Assembly: GCF_003315245.1 (NCBI RefSeq)
Contig: NZ_QNRT01000001.1
Span: 1,149,457-1,213,456, forward strand
Direction: 5' to 3'
Source of the DNA: Arenicella xantha
Lineage (GTDB): Bacteria; Pseudomonadota; Gammaproteobacteria; Arenicellales; Arenicellaceae
DNA: 64,000 nucleotides
Below, one piece after another: positions 45,454-54,563 of this stretch. Position numbers and translations under genes: made by a program. The notes beneath the pieces were generated by a model, which was given only the letters and a program-made list of their open reading frames with translations, was not told the DNA's origin and searched no databases. How positions within the stretch are numbered: position 1 is the first letter of the stretch; every line of letters starts with the position of its first letter.

Positions 45454-46434
45454 ATGCAAACTGATTCCCGCTACGCCCGCCAACTTCAACTATCTGAAAT
45501 TGGCATTGAAGGACAAGCCAAGCTGGCCGCCGCTCGAGTATTACTGCTTGGCGTCGGCGGCTTGGGCTGCACCGTCGCCACTCAATTAGTAAGCGCTGGT
45601 GTCGGCGAGTTGGTTCTAGTTGATCACGACACCATTGATCAGACTAATCTGCACCGTCAACATCTGTTTCGCGAGTCCGATTGCGGTCAATCAAAAGCCA
45701 AGGTCGCGCAACAGGCATTGCGTGAACTAAACTCCAGTGTAAACATAACAGCATTTTCAGAACGCATACTGCCGAGCAATATTGCGCGCATTGGGCAAGG
45801 CGTTGATCTTATTATTGATGCCGCCGACAACTTCGCCGTGACCTATTTAGCCTGTGACTTCAGTCGTCACAGCAACACGCCAATGCTGAGCGCTTCGGTT
45901 AATCGCGTCTATGGCCACGTTGGCGTGTTCGGTGGCCCATGGCCAAGTTTTCGTGCGGTCTTTCCACGTCTGCCGGCCAATCAGCAAAGTTGTGACAGTG
46001 TTGGTGTAACCGGACCTAGTGTTGGGGTTATCGCTAGTTTACAGGCACAAGAAGCGCTCAAAATATTGGTCGGGCAAACAACCCTAGGTGGGAAACTACT
46101 GTACGTCGACTGCTGGCATTACAATTTTCACTTATTAGACGTCAGCAATGCCAATGAAGACGCCGCTCTCAACATATCGCTAGTTGAACCCGATCAACTT
46201 AGTGAATCGGACTACGTTATAGATGTCCGTAACACCGCTGAAGTGCAAACCAGCCCACAACCATTCCATGTAGATTGTTACATACCATTGGACGAGCTAT
46301 CACAACTCGACATTAGCGGCATAAATCAGCGAATTGTATTAGCCTGCCGTAGCGGCCAACGTGCCATGCTTGGCGCGCAAACGCTAAAGCAACGAGGAGC
46401 AACAAACATAGCCGCGCTGCTACCTACGATCTAG
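45454..46434 (+). CDS. ThiF/MoeB-type adenylyltransferase fused to a rhodanese domain
   Basis: A 326-residue E1-like enzyme that should adenylate the C-terminus of a ThiS/MoaD-like sulfur carrier. GVGGLGC (33-39), the LVDHDTIDQTNLHRQHLF segment and DAADN (about 123-127) form the ATP site. Residues about 250-326 are a compact rhodanese domain with active-loop Cys298 (ACRSGQRA). The zinc cysteines of MoeB seem absent: the usual YRCLFPE-type segment reads FRAVFPR and no second CxxC exists. It could serve molybdopterin, thiamine or another carrier; no carrier gene is adjacent. It overlaps the convergent rhomboid gene by 11 bases. Confidence 0.85.
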   Translation: MQTDSRYARQLQLSEIGIEGQAKLAAARVLLLGVGGLGCTVATQLVSAGVGELVLVDHDTIDQTNLHRQHLFRESDCGQSKAKVAQQALRELNSSVNITAFSERILPSNIARIGQGVDLIIDAADNFAVTYLACDFSRHSNTPMLSASVNRVYGHVGVFGGPWPSFRAVFPRLPANQQSCDSVGVTGPSVGVIASLQAQEALKILVGQTTLGGKLLYVDCWHYNFHLLDVSNANEDAALNISLVEPDQLSESDYVIDVRNTAEVQTSPQPFHVDCYIPLDELSQLDISGINQRIVLACRSGQRAMLGAQTLKQRGATNIAALLPTI

Positions 46435-47041
46435 CGGACGATCGCAACCAAAATTGCACCATCACAAAGCCCACTATCGCGCCACCAACGTGTGCGAAAT
46501 GCGCGATATTGTAGCCAAAAATAGAAAAGCCGGTAAAGCCTGCCGTGAGGTCGATCAACAGTAATACCGGCACAAAATATTTGGCCGCAATTGGCACGGG
46601 CAAGAACAATAAGATGATTTTAAAGTTAGGGAACAACAATGCGAAGGCGACCAGTACACCGTAAATAGCGCCAGATGCACCAACCATATAACCGGAAAAA
46701 GGTCGACCCAATATAAGCGCGTCGACCAGCATTGAAATCACCGCCGCACCAACACCGCATACCAAGAAAAACACCAGAAAGCGCCGATTCCCCCAAACAC
46801 GTTCCAGCACTCGACCAAATGACCACAACGCAATCATGTTAAACAAAAGATGCGTTACGCTACCATGCAAAAACATATGCGTTAGCAACTGCCAAACTGC
46901 AAAATTGGGGCTCTGCCAGCTAAACAGCTCAAGCCCAGTGAGCTGCTGATGAAACAAGGCAGACTGTACGAAATATACAATCGCGCATAGCAATACCAAA
47001 CGGTTGGTCATACTTTGAAGTAACACACGAATAGACGGCAT
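46424..47041 (-). CDS. Rhomboid family intramembrane serine protease
   Basis: A 205-residue polytopic protein. Catalytic Ser123 in GASGAIYG and His184 in AHFAHVGGA are present, with the family segment HMFLHGSVTHLLFNMIALWSFG. It has six or so helices and no soluble N-terminal domain such as that of GlpG. Substrates cannot be inferred. It is convergent, with an 11-base overlap, with the ThiF-rhodanese gene, and divergent from galM. Confidence 0.92.
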   Translation of the reverse strand: MPSIRVLLQSMTNRLVLLCAIVYFVQSALFHQQLTGLELFSWQSPNFAVWQLLTHMFLHGSVTHLLFNMIALWSFGRVLERVWGNRRFLVFFLVCGVGAAVISMLVDALILGRPFSGYMVGASGAIYGVLVAFALLFPNFKIILLFLPVPIAAKYFVPVLLLIDLTAGFTGFSIFGYNIAHFAHVGGAIVGFVMVQFWLRSSARS

Positions 47042-47110
47042 AGATAATTACGCAGTAAAAATTACATTACCCTTAGCATAGCAAATTCGAACACCATCGA
47101 GATGAAACGG

Positions 47111-47116
47111 TATACT
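47111..47116 (+). promoter_or_regulatory. Putative -10 box of galM
   Basis: TATACT 38 bases before the galM ATG; the -35 is weak. The gap is shared with the divergent rhomboid gene. Confidence 0.35.
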
Positions 47117-47154
47117 AAGCTCATCTTTTAAGCGGCTGATTCCCTCAACACTAT

Positions 47155-48084
47155 ATGCACGTTTACACTATCAAGGATGGCCAAGGTCTGAGCGTTGATT
47201 TATTAGACTATGGCGCCCGCATTATTGGCATACAATTTAATGATGTCGATGTGGCTTGCCGGTATCGCTCGAGTAACGATTATGCTCAAGATGCTATGTA
47301 TCTTGGAGCCAGCATTGGTCCGATCACCAATCGAATTGGCAAAGGCCAAATGACGGTGTTGGGCGAGCACTTACAAATGCCACAAAATGAGGGCGAAAAC
47401 ACGCTTCATTCAGGTGGTAATGGTTTCGACAAGCAGACCTGGCAACAAATATCGCACAGCAGCAACAGCGTGACCTTTAAGCTCCACTACGATATGGCGC
47501 TAGCCGGGCTAATCGGTAGCCTCACTACCATGGCACGTTATGAGGTCGCCAACGGAACGCTTTCAGTAACCTACGAGTCCACCTGCGACCATGCCACGTA
47601 TTTGAACCAGACCAACCATGTGTATTTGAATCTAAGTGGTCAAAACCGCCCAATTGATGATCATGAGTTTCGACTGTTTGCCGACAATTTTGTCGAGGTT
47701 GATGAGAATAACATTCCCACCGGAGCGCTCATTCCCATCGTCAAGCCGTTTGACTATGCGATTAACCAAACCAGTGCTTACCCACAACTTGAGGGCAGCA
47801 GTGACCATCATTTTAACGTTGGCGATGCGGCCAGCTCGGAAATGCGACGATTACTCACAGCACACTCAAAGACCACCGGCATTCAACTCGATGTATTCGG
47901 TACGTCGCCGGGCTTTCAATTCTACACGGGCAAATCCATGAACGATCCATTCGTTGCTTCAGCTGGGTTTTGTGTTGAAACCCAGTTTGCCCCAGATGCG
48001 ATAAATCAAAGCACCTTCTACTCCCCAGTTACGCCCACTGGCGAACGATGTGTGCAGATTAGTGAGTATCGCTTCTCTGGTTAG
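47155..48084 (+). CDS. galM: Aldose 1-epimerase
   Basis: A 309-residue mutarotase interconverting alpha- and beta-anomers of sugars. Family features: LLDYGARIIGIQF near the N-terminus, PITNRIGKGQ (about 56-65), catalytic His85 (NTLHSGGNGFDKQTW), His155 (TNHVYLNLSG) and the catalytic glutamate in FCVETQFAPDAINQ. Length is slightly below that of E. coli GalM (346). No other galactose gene is nearby, so it may act generally in sugar uptake. Confidence 0.9.
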   Translation: MHVYTIKDGQGLSVDLLDYGARIIGIQFNDVDVACRYRSSNDYAQDAMYLGASIGPITNRIGKGQMTVLGEHLQMPQNEGENTLHSGGNGFDKQTWQQISHSSNSVTFKLHYDMALAGLIGSLTTMARYEVANGTLSVTYESTCDHATYLNQTNHVYLNLSGQNRPIDDHEFRLFADNFVEVDENNIPTGALIPIVKPFDYAINQTSAYPQLEGSSDHHFNVGDAASSEMRRLLTAHSKTTGIQLDVFGTSPGFQFYTGKSMNDPFVASAGFCVETQFAPDAINQSTFYSPVTPTGERCVQISEYRFSG

Positions 48085-48277
48085 TGTTATGGCTAGCTAT
48101 ATGATTAATCGGTGGCCGCATTCAAAGGCCTGGCGACTAATTCAGTCTGATTAAATGTGCCTTTACATGGGTTCACCACGCGATTAATGGCACAATACCC
48201 GCAAGACCAGCGCTCGGCCAGAAAAGCCCTGACAAAGCGGTCTATCAATGTACTTAAATCGGCCTATCCATCTACGA

Positions 48278-50086
48278 ATGAAACAATTTAGTTACATCGC
48301 TCTCCGCCTCGCCGCATTCAGCCTACTGGTCATGATGACCTCAGCCAATGCGCAATTTTGGAGTAAAAAAGAATCTCCGCTGTTACCTGAAGAACAAGCC
48401 TTTTCGGTCACGGCTGAGATCACTGACCAACAGCTGAAGTTATTTTGGACTATCGCGCCAGACTATTACATGTACCGCGACCAGTTTCAGGTGTCATCGG
48501 CAACCCCAGGCGTCGAAATTGGTGATCTACAATTCCCAGCCGGCGAAACTGAAGACGACCCACTATTCGGCCAAGTGGTGGTGTACTTTTATAATGTCGA
48601 GCTAATCGCACCACTTACTGCCCTGCCGGATACCGCCACATCAATCGAACTAACACTGCTTGGTCAAGGCTGCAATAAACCAGTTGGCGTTTGCTATCCG
48701 CCACAGACTCGCGTGGTGACAGTCGACTACACGCCATCGGCGAATGCACCAAACACCGTAACGGCAACCGACTCATCGCCTGAGAATCTCAAGCAAGCAA
48801 GCGACAAACTCGAGTCTAACGCACCACAGAAGTCGTTCTGGAGCTATGTCGCAGCGGCCTTTGTTGCCGGCTTAGTGCTAAGTTTCACGCCATGTGTGCT
48901 CCCCATGATCCCCATCTTGCTCGGCGTTATCGCCGGTCAACAGAACCCCAGCCGCCTTCGCGCCGGTTGGTTGGCATTTTGCTATGTCATGGGCACGGTC
49001 GCGGTGTATGCCGTGGCCGGTTGGCTAGCGGGTTTATCGGGCACTCAACTGCAGGCCTATTTTCAGAACCCTTGGGTTATTGGGTTCATTTGCGGTCTCT
49101 TGTTACTGCTCGCAGCTTCACTGTTTGGCGCTTTTCGATTGGAGCTACCTAGCTCAGTACAAACCAAACTAAGCGGGCAATCAATCAGCACTCGCTCAGT
49201 ATCAATCACTACCTTTTTTCTCGGGGTAATCTCCAGCTTGGTGGTCGGCGCCTGTGTCTCGCCAGTACTGTTTATCACCATCGGGGCCGCTATCAAGGCC
49301 GGCGACCCGGTGCTTGGATCAGCCATTATGAGTGCCCTCGCACTCGGCATGGGGCTGTTGTTGATCTTGGTTGGATTTGGCGCGGGCTGGATACTCCCTC
49401 GTGCTGGCGCATGGATGAAACAAGTGCAGATCTTATTCGGTTTTATGGTCATCGGCGTAGCGATCTACATCGCTGGTTTTATTGCCGCCGTACCAGTGCT
49501 AGCCTTGTGGTGTGCTCTACTGCTTTGGACCGGCTTCTACCTGTGGCAACTCGGCGAAAATAGCAGCGTAGCACTAAGTGCCGCAGTATTACGTGGGCTT
49601 GGGTTAGCCGCGTTATTATGGGGCGCCATGGCCTTGGTTGGTGTCGCCACTGGCGGGAATAATATTTTCCAACCATTGGCTACGGTTAATGTTGGCGGCA
49701 GCAATAGCGCGCTAAAGAGCAAGCTTCCGTTTAACAGCGTAACAACCTTAAACGCGGCTAAAACTCTATTAGATAAAGCCAAGACTGACAATAAACCAGT
49801 CCTCGTGGATTTCTATGCGGACTGGTGTCTAGATTGCAAGCGCATGGCAAGCTCAACCTTTTTGGAACCAGAAATTCATGAGGCATTGAGCGAGTGGGCA
49901 TTAATCGAAGTCGATGTCACCGTCACCAACGATAATAGCGAAGCCCTAAAACGTTTTTTCGACGTATTTGGTCCTCCAGCCACCTTGTTTATTCAAGCGA
50001 ATGGACAGGAGCTATCGGACCTTCGCCAATATGGTTACTTAAATAAATCTGAGCTCCTAGCACTGGTTGCACGAGCCAATAATTAA
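48278..50086 (+). CDS. dsbD: Thiol:disulfide interchange protein DsbD
   Basis: A 602-residue inner-membrane reductase passing electrons from cytosolic thioredoxin to periplasmic DsbC and cytochrome c maturation. A signal peptide (to about residue 25, SANA) leads to the N-terminal Ig-like domain with the cysteine pair in GQGCNKPVGVCYPP, then eight membrane helices with the Cys pair in SFTPCVLPM and GACVSPVLF, and a C-terminal thioredoxin domain with YADWCLDCK. I start at MKQFSYIALR, at the signal peptide; an ATG 30 bases upstream is possible. It is followed one base later by a TlpA-like gene. Confidence 0.95.
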   Translation: MKQFSYIALRLAAFSLLVMMTSANAQFWSKKESPLLPEEQAFSVTAEITDQQLKLFWTIAPDYYMYRDQFQVSSATPGVEIGDLQFPAGETEDDPLFGQVVVYFYNVELIAPLTALPDTATSIELTLLGQGCNKPVGVCYPPQTRVVTVDYTPSANAPNTVTATDSSPENLKQASDKLESNAPQKSFWSYVAAAFVAGLVLSFTPCVLPMIPILLGVIAGQQNPSRLRAGWLAFCYVMGTVAVYAVAGWLAGLSGTQLQAYFQNPWVIGFICGLLLLLAASLFGAFRLELPSSVQTKLSGQSISTRSVSITTFFLGVISSLVVGACVSPVLFITIGAAIKAGDPVLGSAIMSALALGMGLLLILVGFGAGWILPRAGAWMKQVQILFGFMVIGVAIYIAGFIAAVPVLALWCALLLWTGFYLWQLGENSSVALSAAVLRGLGLAALLWGAMALVGVATGGNNIFQPLATVNVGGSNSALKSKLPFNSVTTLNAAKTLLDKAKTDNKPVLVDFYADWCLDCKRMASSTFLEPEIHEALSEWALIEVDVTVTNDNSEALKRFFDVFGPPATLFIQANGQELSDLRQYGYLNKSELLALVARANN

Positions 50087-50087
50087 A

Positions 50088-50639
50088 ATGAAACCCATGT
50101 CCGCACAAAATAAGATACTTATACTCGCTATCGCGATTGTTGCATTCGCGATCGGCATCGCCGTTAACACTGCGCGCGTGTCGCCAGTGCTCGATAGCCA
50201 ACCACTCTTGCAAGCAAAATTGCAGTATCAAGGCAAATCCACCGCGGTTGCTAGTCAGCTCGGAGAAATAACCCTCGTTAATTTTTGGGCAACATGGTGT
50301 ACCCCGTGTCGTGAAGAAATGCCCTTATTCGAAGCCATGTATCGCAATGCGAAACCACATGGTTTTCAAGTGATTGGCATTGCCATTGATAACCCCGAGA
50401 CAGCGCAACCCATGTTGGACTCAATGGACATCAACTATCCAATTTTTTATGCTGAAAAAACCGGCACTCAAGTCATGGAAAATGTTGGCAATCCACAAGG
50501 CCTGCTACCGTATAGCCTGCTGCTTGATGCTAACGGTGATGTACTGGATCAAGTGCTTGGTAAGGTTGATGAAGCGCAGATAAGCGAATGGCTAAACACC
50601 TATCTGCCTGCGAGTGCAGGATCTAACGAAAAGGAATAA
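50088..50639 (+). CDS. TlpA-like thioredoxin-fold protein
   Basis: A 183-residue membrane-anchored periplasmic thioredoxin. An N-terminal anchor (about 9-27) precedes a TlpA/ResA-type fold with Cys71 and Cys74 in FWATWCTPCREEMP. It begins one base after the dsbD stop, so it is likely reduced by DsbD and hands electrons to substrates such as cytochrome c apoproteins. The start could also be the ATG three codons later. An upstream frame inside dsbD is not preferred. Confidence 0.88.
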   Translation: MKPMSAQNKILILAIAIVAFAIGIAVNTARVSPVLDSQPLLQAKLQYQGKSTAVASQLGEITLVNFWATWCTPCREEMPLFEAMYRNAKPHGFQVIGIAIDNPETAQPMLDSMDINYPIFYAEKTGTQVMENVGNPQGLLPYSLLLDANGDVLDQVLGKVDEAQISEWLNTYLPASAGSNEKE

Positions 50640-50643
50640 TCTA

Positions 50644-51537
50644 ATGAGTTGGATTCAGCTAATTTTCGTGGTCGATGTTAATAAGGTCGAACCACTCTCG
50701 GACGCTCTTGAAGCGTTTATGGCGCAAGCTATTACCACAGAAAACGCCGGTGCCGACGAATATTATGAAGTCGCATTTCCGGGTAACCCGACGTGGAAAA
50801 AGGTGCAATTAACAGCTCTATTCGATGACGCCATCGATGTAGCCCCCATTGTTGAATTCGTCCAAAAACAATTTGCAGATTCCGCGCAAACCGAAATTCC
50901 CGTGCAAATCGAGAAGCTGGTTGATCAAGACTGGGAACGCGTATGGTTAAGCTCATTTAAGCCTATCGAAGTCGGCTCCAATTTATGGATTTGCCCAAGC
51001 TGGTGTGAACCAACGGATCCTAACGCGCGCAATATTACGCTAGACCCTGGGCTCGCCTTTGGAACCGGCACACACGCCACCACGCATATGTGTCTACGTT
51101 GGCTTGCCGATCAATCGCTAGAAGGTCAACGAGTGCTTGATTATGGTAGCGGCACCGGCATTCTGGCAATCGCGGCGTTGCTAAGCGGTGCAAGCCATGC
51201 CGACGCCGTCGACATAGACCCACTCGCAGTTGCGGCCTGTGATGAAAATGCACAACGCAATGGCGTCACCGACCAGATTTCTTCCTTGTTGCCAGAGCAA
51301 CTAGAGCCCGAGCCAGCACATCGTTATCCCTTAGTAATTGCCAATATCCTAGCCGAGGTGATTCTCGATTTGCGCGAAACATTGTTAGCTCACTTGCAAC
51401 CAAATGGCACGCTGCTATTGACCGGCATCTTAGCCTCTCAAGCTGATCGCGTGATCGCCGCATTTGGCGAAAAAATGTCGTACACTACTCACCAACAAGA
51501 CCAATGGTGCTTAATTGTCGCCACACCTAAGACCTAA
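50644..51537 (+). CDS. prmA: Ribosomal protein L11 methyltransferase
   Basis: A 297-residue SAM-dependent methyltransferase that trimethylates ribosomal protein L11. The N-terminal L11-recognition domain is followed by DPGLAFGTGTHATTHMCLRWL, the SAM motif VLDYGSGTGILAIAA and the NILAEVILDL catalytic-site segment. AAGGA precedes the ATG at 50644; the upstream in-frame start lies inside the TlpA-like gene. It leads the conserved prmA-DUF3426-dusB-fis-purH order. Confidence 0.96.
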   Translation: MSWIQLIFVVDVNKVEPLSDALEAFMAQAITTENAGADEYYEVAFPGNPTWKKVQLTALFDDAIDVAPIVEFVQKQFADSAQTEIPVQIEKLVDQDWERVWLSSFKPIEVGSNLWICPSWCEPTDPNARNITLDPGLAFGTGTHATTHMCLRWLADQSLEGQRVLDYGSGTGILAIAALLSGASHADAVDIDPLAVAACDENAQRNGVTDQISSLLPEQLEPEPAHRYPLVIANILAEVILDLRETLLAHLQPNGTLLLTGILASQADRVIAAFGEKMSYTTHQQDQWCLIVATPKT

Positions 51538-51548
51538 CGAATCGTGCA

Positions 51549-53078
51549 ATGGGCTTAAATAAAACACAATGCCCCCACTGTTTTACAACCTATGTAATCA
51601 GTGATGAACAGTTCCGTGTCTCTGAAGGCATGGTGCGCTGTGGCACGTGCCGAGAACGCTTTCAAGCACGCCTAATTAGTGCCTCACCAAACAAGCCTCG
51701 CTTCGATCCACGCGAGGCGTTCATTGAACCCTTGTCTGAAGAACCCGCGCCACCGCCAACCACACCGACGCCATTCATTACCGACATAAAGTTCACCGAT
51801 CCGCACACCGAATCGGACCCAGCTAGTACAGCCTTTACTAATTTTTCGATCGAAGAAAGCGTTCACTCAGAGCCGAGTGCCGATAGCACAAGCGATCAGA
51901 GATTTAGCCAAGAGCCGGATCAGGAAGTAACTCACAGCACAACCTCTGAGCAACAGACTAAACAAGAATCGACGCAACAATCTACGCCAGAGTCGAGCCA
52001 AGAAAACAGTGAACCTGATTACGACCTAGCAACTGACGGTATTGAAACGCCATCGGTCGCGGTGGTAGTGGCTAGCATTAGGGCACAACGAGAGCGCAAC
52101 AAAAATGACCATAGCGCATCGCCACAGGTGGCCCAATTAGCTCCACCTACCACCACACCAGCGCCGCAACCGACTCCGGCGCCCGAACTTAAACCCGAAC
52201 CCAGCAAAGCTGCTAAGCAAGCTGAGTTAGAGTTGCCCTTGCGTGACGATGTGCGGCCATCGCGCAATACGCCGCCGTTGACAACGCCATCTAAAACTAA
52301 CGCTCCGGCACCACATAAGCCGATGACGACAGAGCCTCTGTCAAAATCATTATCAGCATCAAACCCAGAATCGAGCCCAGAATCAAAAACGGTTAACAAA
52401 GCGCGACACACCAAACCCGCTTCCAGCCGCAACGAAACTGAACTGATCGACGAAGTCGACGGTTTGATCAAAGACAAAATTCTGTCGCCTAAATCAGAAT
52501 CAATTAACGAGGCTGCAATCAACCGACGTCGCAGTAGACCGGCTGCAGCGCGCCCCATTAAGCGTAAAAAATCAGGGTTTCGTTGGTTAGCAATATTACT
52601 AGGTCTGTTACTGATTTTGCTATTTAGCGCGACTTTGTTGTATCAACTGTGGCTCAAACAATGGATCAAGCCAAACGATTCAGGCCGCTTTGATACTGCG
52701 ATGCAGGCGGTGATCGACCCATTAGTTGAACAATTAGCAACGCGTAACATCGAACTACCGGTGCGGCGTGACTTAAGTCAACTAGAGCTTGTATCGGCAC
52801 GCACCGAAACGCATCCAACCCGCCCTTCAACGACTTTATTACGAGTCAGTATGATAAATCGTGCCAGTATCACGCAACCGTTGCCTTGGCTCGAGTTAGC
52901 GTTGCGAAATTCTGAAGGTCAATTGGTGTCGCGGCGCAATCTCTCACCACGAGACTATCTCTACAACAACAAAACAACGGCCGACATCGGCCCCAATCAA
53001 CTAAAGAAAGTCACGATTGAATTATTGGCATTTCCCAAACAAGTAACCGGCTACGAGCTAAAAATAATAAGTCGCTAA
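51549..53078 (+). CDS. Zinc-ribbon (MJ0042) and DUF3426 domain membrane protein
   Basis: A 509-residue protein. The N-terminal zinc ribbon has Cys8, Cys11, Cys31 and Cys34 (CPHC and CGTC). A long low-complexity linker rich in Pro, Ser, Thr, Glu and Gln (about 75-335) leads to a membrane helix (about 344-367) and a C-terminal DUF3426 domain of about 120 residues. The zinc ribbon should be cytosolic and DUF3426 periplasmic. The function is unknown; the gene position between prmA and dusB is conserved in gammaproteobacteria. The disordered linker makes this version longer than usual. Confidence 0.88.
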   Translation: MGLNKTQCPHCFTTYVISDEQFRVSEGMVRCGTCRERFQARLISASPNKPRFDPREAFIEPLSEEPAPPPTTPTPFITDIKFTDPHTESDPASTAFTNFSIEESVHSEPSADSTSDQRFSQEPDQEVTHSTTSEQQTKQESTQQSTPESSQENSEPDYDLATDGIETPSVAVVVASIRAQRERNKNDHSASPQVAQLAPPTTTPAPQPTPAPELKPEPSKAAKQAELELPLRDDVRPSRNTPPLTTPSKTNAPAPHKPMTTEPLSKSLSASNPESSPESKTVNKARHTKPASSRNETELIDEVDGLIKDKILSPKSESINEAAINRRRSRPAAARPIKRKKSGFRWLAILLGLLLILLFSATLLYQLWLKQWIKPNDSGRFDTAMQAVIDPLVEQLATRNIELPVRRDLSQLELVSARTETHPTRPSTTLLRVSMINRASITQPLPWLELALRNSEGQLVSRRNLSPRDYLYNNKTTADIGPNQLKKVTIELLAFPKQVTGYELKIISR

Positions 53079-53090
53079 TCCATAGCAAGT

Positions 53091-53119
53091 GAAAATTGCT
53101 TAAAAAAGTGGCAATTTTT
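53091..53119 (+). terminator. Possible weak terminator after the zinc-ribbon gene
   Basis: GAAAATTGC and GCAATTTTT form a nine-base AT-rich stem over an 11-base loop, with a T run at the right arm. It is only about 12 bases past the stop codon. The GC content is too low for a strong terminator. Confidence 0.4.
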
Positions 53120-53244
53120 CGCCTCGTCATCTTTACCGGTTTTGTTCACATGGGTATGATCTGACGTCCTTTCACCACACACATTTTCTGGGGTCGCCCA
53201 GTCAGACTGTCGTTGTCTTAGACCGCTCTGAGTTAGCCGAATCA

Positions 53245-54237
53245 ATGTTGCAAATTGGACCATATCAAATATCAACACCGGTAGTGGCAGCGCCAATGGC
53301 GGGCGTAACCGATAAACCGTATCGACAAGTCTGTCGGCAATACGGTGCTGGGATGGTTGTATCTGAAATGATCACCAGCCAAAAAGATCTACGCGACTCA
53401 ACTAAAACCAAATTCCGCTCCGACCTAATTGGCGAACCAGAACCAGTGGTAGTTCAGATCGTCGGCACCGAACCGAATGTGTTAGCCGAAGCTGCGCAGT
53501 ACAATGTCGCTAATGGCGCGCAGATCATTGATATCAATATGGGTTGCCCAGCCAAAAAGGTGTGTAAGAAAGCCGCCGGCTCAGCCCTGCTGGCAAATGA
53601 ACCGCTGGTGCAACAGATACTCACAACGGTAGTGAATGCCGTCGATGTACCGGTGACGGTAAAGATTCGAACCGGCACCAGTCCCGACCAACGCAACGCG
53701 GTAAACATTGCACGTATCGCTGAAGCCGCCGGTATCAGCGCCATCACAATTCATGGCCGAACACGTCAATGTAAGTTTGTCGGCCAAGTGGAGTATGACT
53801 CAATTGCCGCCGCAAAACTGGCCGTCGATATTCCGGTGATTGTAAACGGCGATATAGACTCTCCCGAGTCGGCCCAACAAGTTTTAAACTATACCAATGC
53901 CGATGCGGTAATGATTGGGCGCGCGGCGCAAGGCCAGCCATGGCTGTTTCAACAAATCGCGGATTATCTTGCACACGGCCACTATCAAGCAATTCCGAGC
54001 GCTGATCAGCGAGCCGCCACAATACACAAGCACATAGAAGCGATACATCATTTTTACGGTGATGTCATGGGCGTACGCTTGGCACGCAAACACATCAAAT
54101 GGTATCTAAGCCACTGGTCTAGCACGCCCTCGGAAGCATACCGGCAAGCGATTACGCAAACCGAGAACCCAACTGAACAAATTGAATTACTGCAGGCGTT
54201 TCTGCAGTCAACCACAGCAATAAATAAAGCCGCTTAA
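53245..54237 (+). CDS. dusB: tRNA-dihydrouridine synthase B
   Basis: A 330-residue FMN enzyme that reduces uridine (position 17 in E. coli) in tRNA. VAAPMAGVTDKPYRQ is the FMN-barrel start, and the catalytic Cys101 lies in NMGCPAKKV, followed by AGSALL. The family's usual Asn after KKV is a Cys here (Cys107), a minor difference. The 165-base leader holds only a possible weak terminator. Its stop codon lies within a small hairpin before fis, which follows after 46 bases. Confidence 0.95.
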   Translation: MLQIGPYQISTPVVAAPMAGVTDKPYRQVCRQYGAGMVVSEMITSQKDLRDSTKTKFRSDLIGEPEPVVVQIVGTEPNVLAEAAQYNVANGAQIIDINMGCPAKKVCKKAAGSALLANEPLVQQILTTVVNAVDVPVTVKIRTGTSPDQRNAVNIARIAEAAGISAITIHGRTRQCKFVGQVEYDSIAAAKLAVDIPVIVNGDIDSPESAQQVLNYTNADAVMIGRAAQGQPWLFQQIADYLAHGHYQAIPSADQRAATIHKHIEAIHHFYGDVMGVRLARKHIKWYLSHWSSTPSEAYRQAITQTENPTEQIELLQAFLQSTTAINKAA

Positions 54238-54243
54238 GCGGCT
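54228..54243 (+). promoter_or_regulatory. Hairpin containing the dusB stop codon
   Basis: AGCCGC-TTAA-GCGGCT is a perfect palindrome; the dusB TAA is in the loop. No U-tract follows, so it is more likely an mRNA-stabilising or attenuating hairpin between dusB and fis than a terminator. Confidence 0.4.
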
Positions 54244-54283
54244 CGTTACATCAACCACTGCATTCTATACACACCTAACCGCC

Positions 54284-54520
54284 ATGACTAAAAACGACCC
54301 GCTATCCGTATGCATTACGCATTCGATGGAACAGTACTTCAAAGATTTAAATGGGGAGATGCCATCTAACCTTCATCACTTTTTTATCAATGAAGTTGAA
54401 AAACCGTTTTTACAGGTTGTCATGCAAGAGGTTAAAGGAAATCAAACTCGCGCAGCAGATATATTAGGTATCAACCGCAACACCTTGCGCAAAAAGCTCA
54501 AACACTACAATCTCGGCTAA
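54284..54520 (+). CDS. fis: Nucleoid protein Fis (short form)
   Basis: A 78-residue DNA-binding protein. The C-terminal helix-turn-helix (GNQTRAADILGINRNTLRKKL) and the preceding dimerisation helices (MEQYFKDLNG and FFINEVEKPF) are clear. It is shorter than E. coli Fis (98 residues): most of the flexible N-terminal arm needed for DNA-inversion stimulation is missing, but the DNA-binding core is complete. Position after dusB matches enteric bacteria, where dusB-fis is one growth-controlled operon. Confidence 0.93.
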   Translation: MTKNDPLSVCITHSMEQYFKDLNGEMPSNLHHFFINEVEKPFLQVVMQEVKGNQTRAADILGINRNTLRKKLKHYNLG

Positions 54521-54563
54521 GCCGCCTACCCCTCTTCCAGACCGACATTTTTAGGAATTTACC

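Noticed and set aside
49063-49452. 129-codon frame antisense to dsbD
   Set aside because: It is a shadow of hydrophobic codons in the membrane region of dsbD with no independent signal.
52019-52558. 179-codon open frame antisense to the zinc-ribbon gene
   Set aside because: It mirrors a low-complexity linker and its Gly/Ala/Ser-rich product is expected from the complementary codons.
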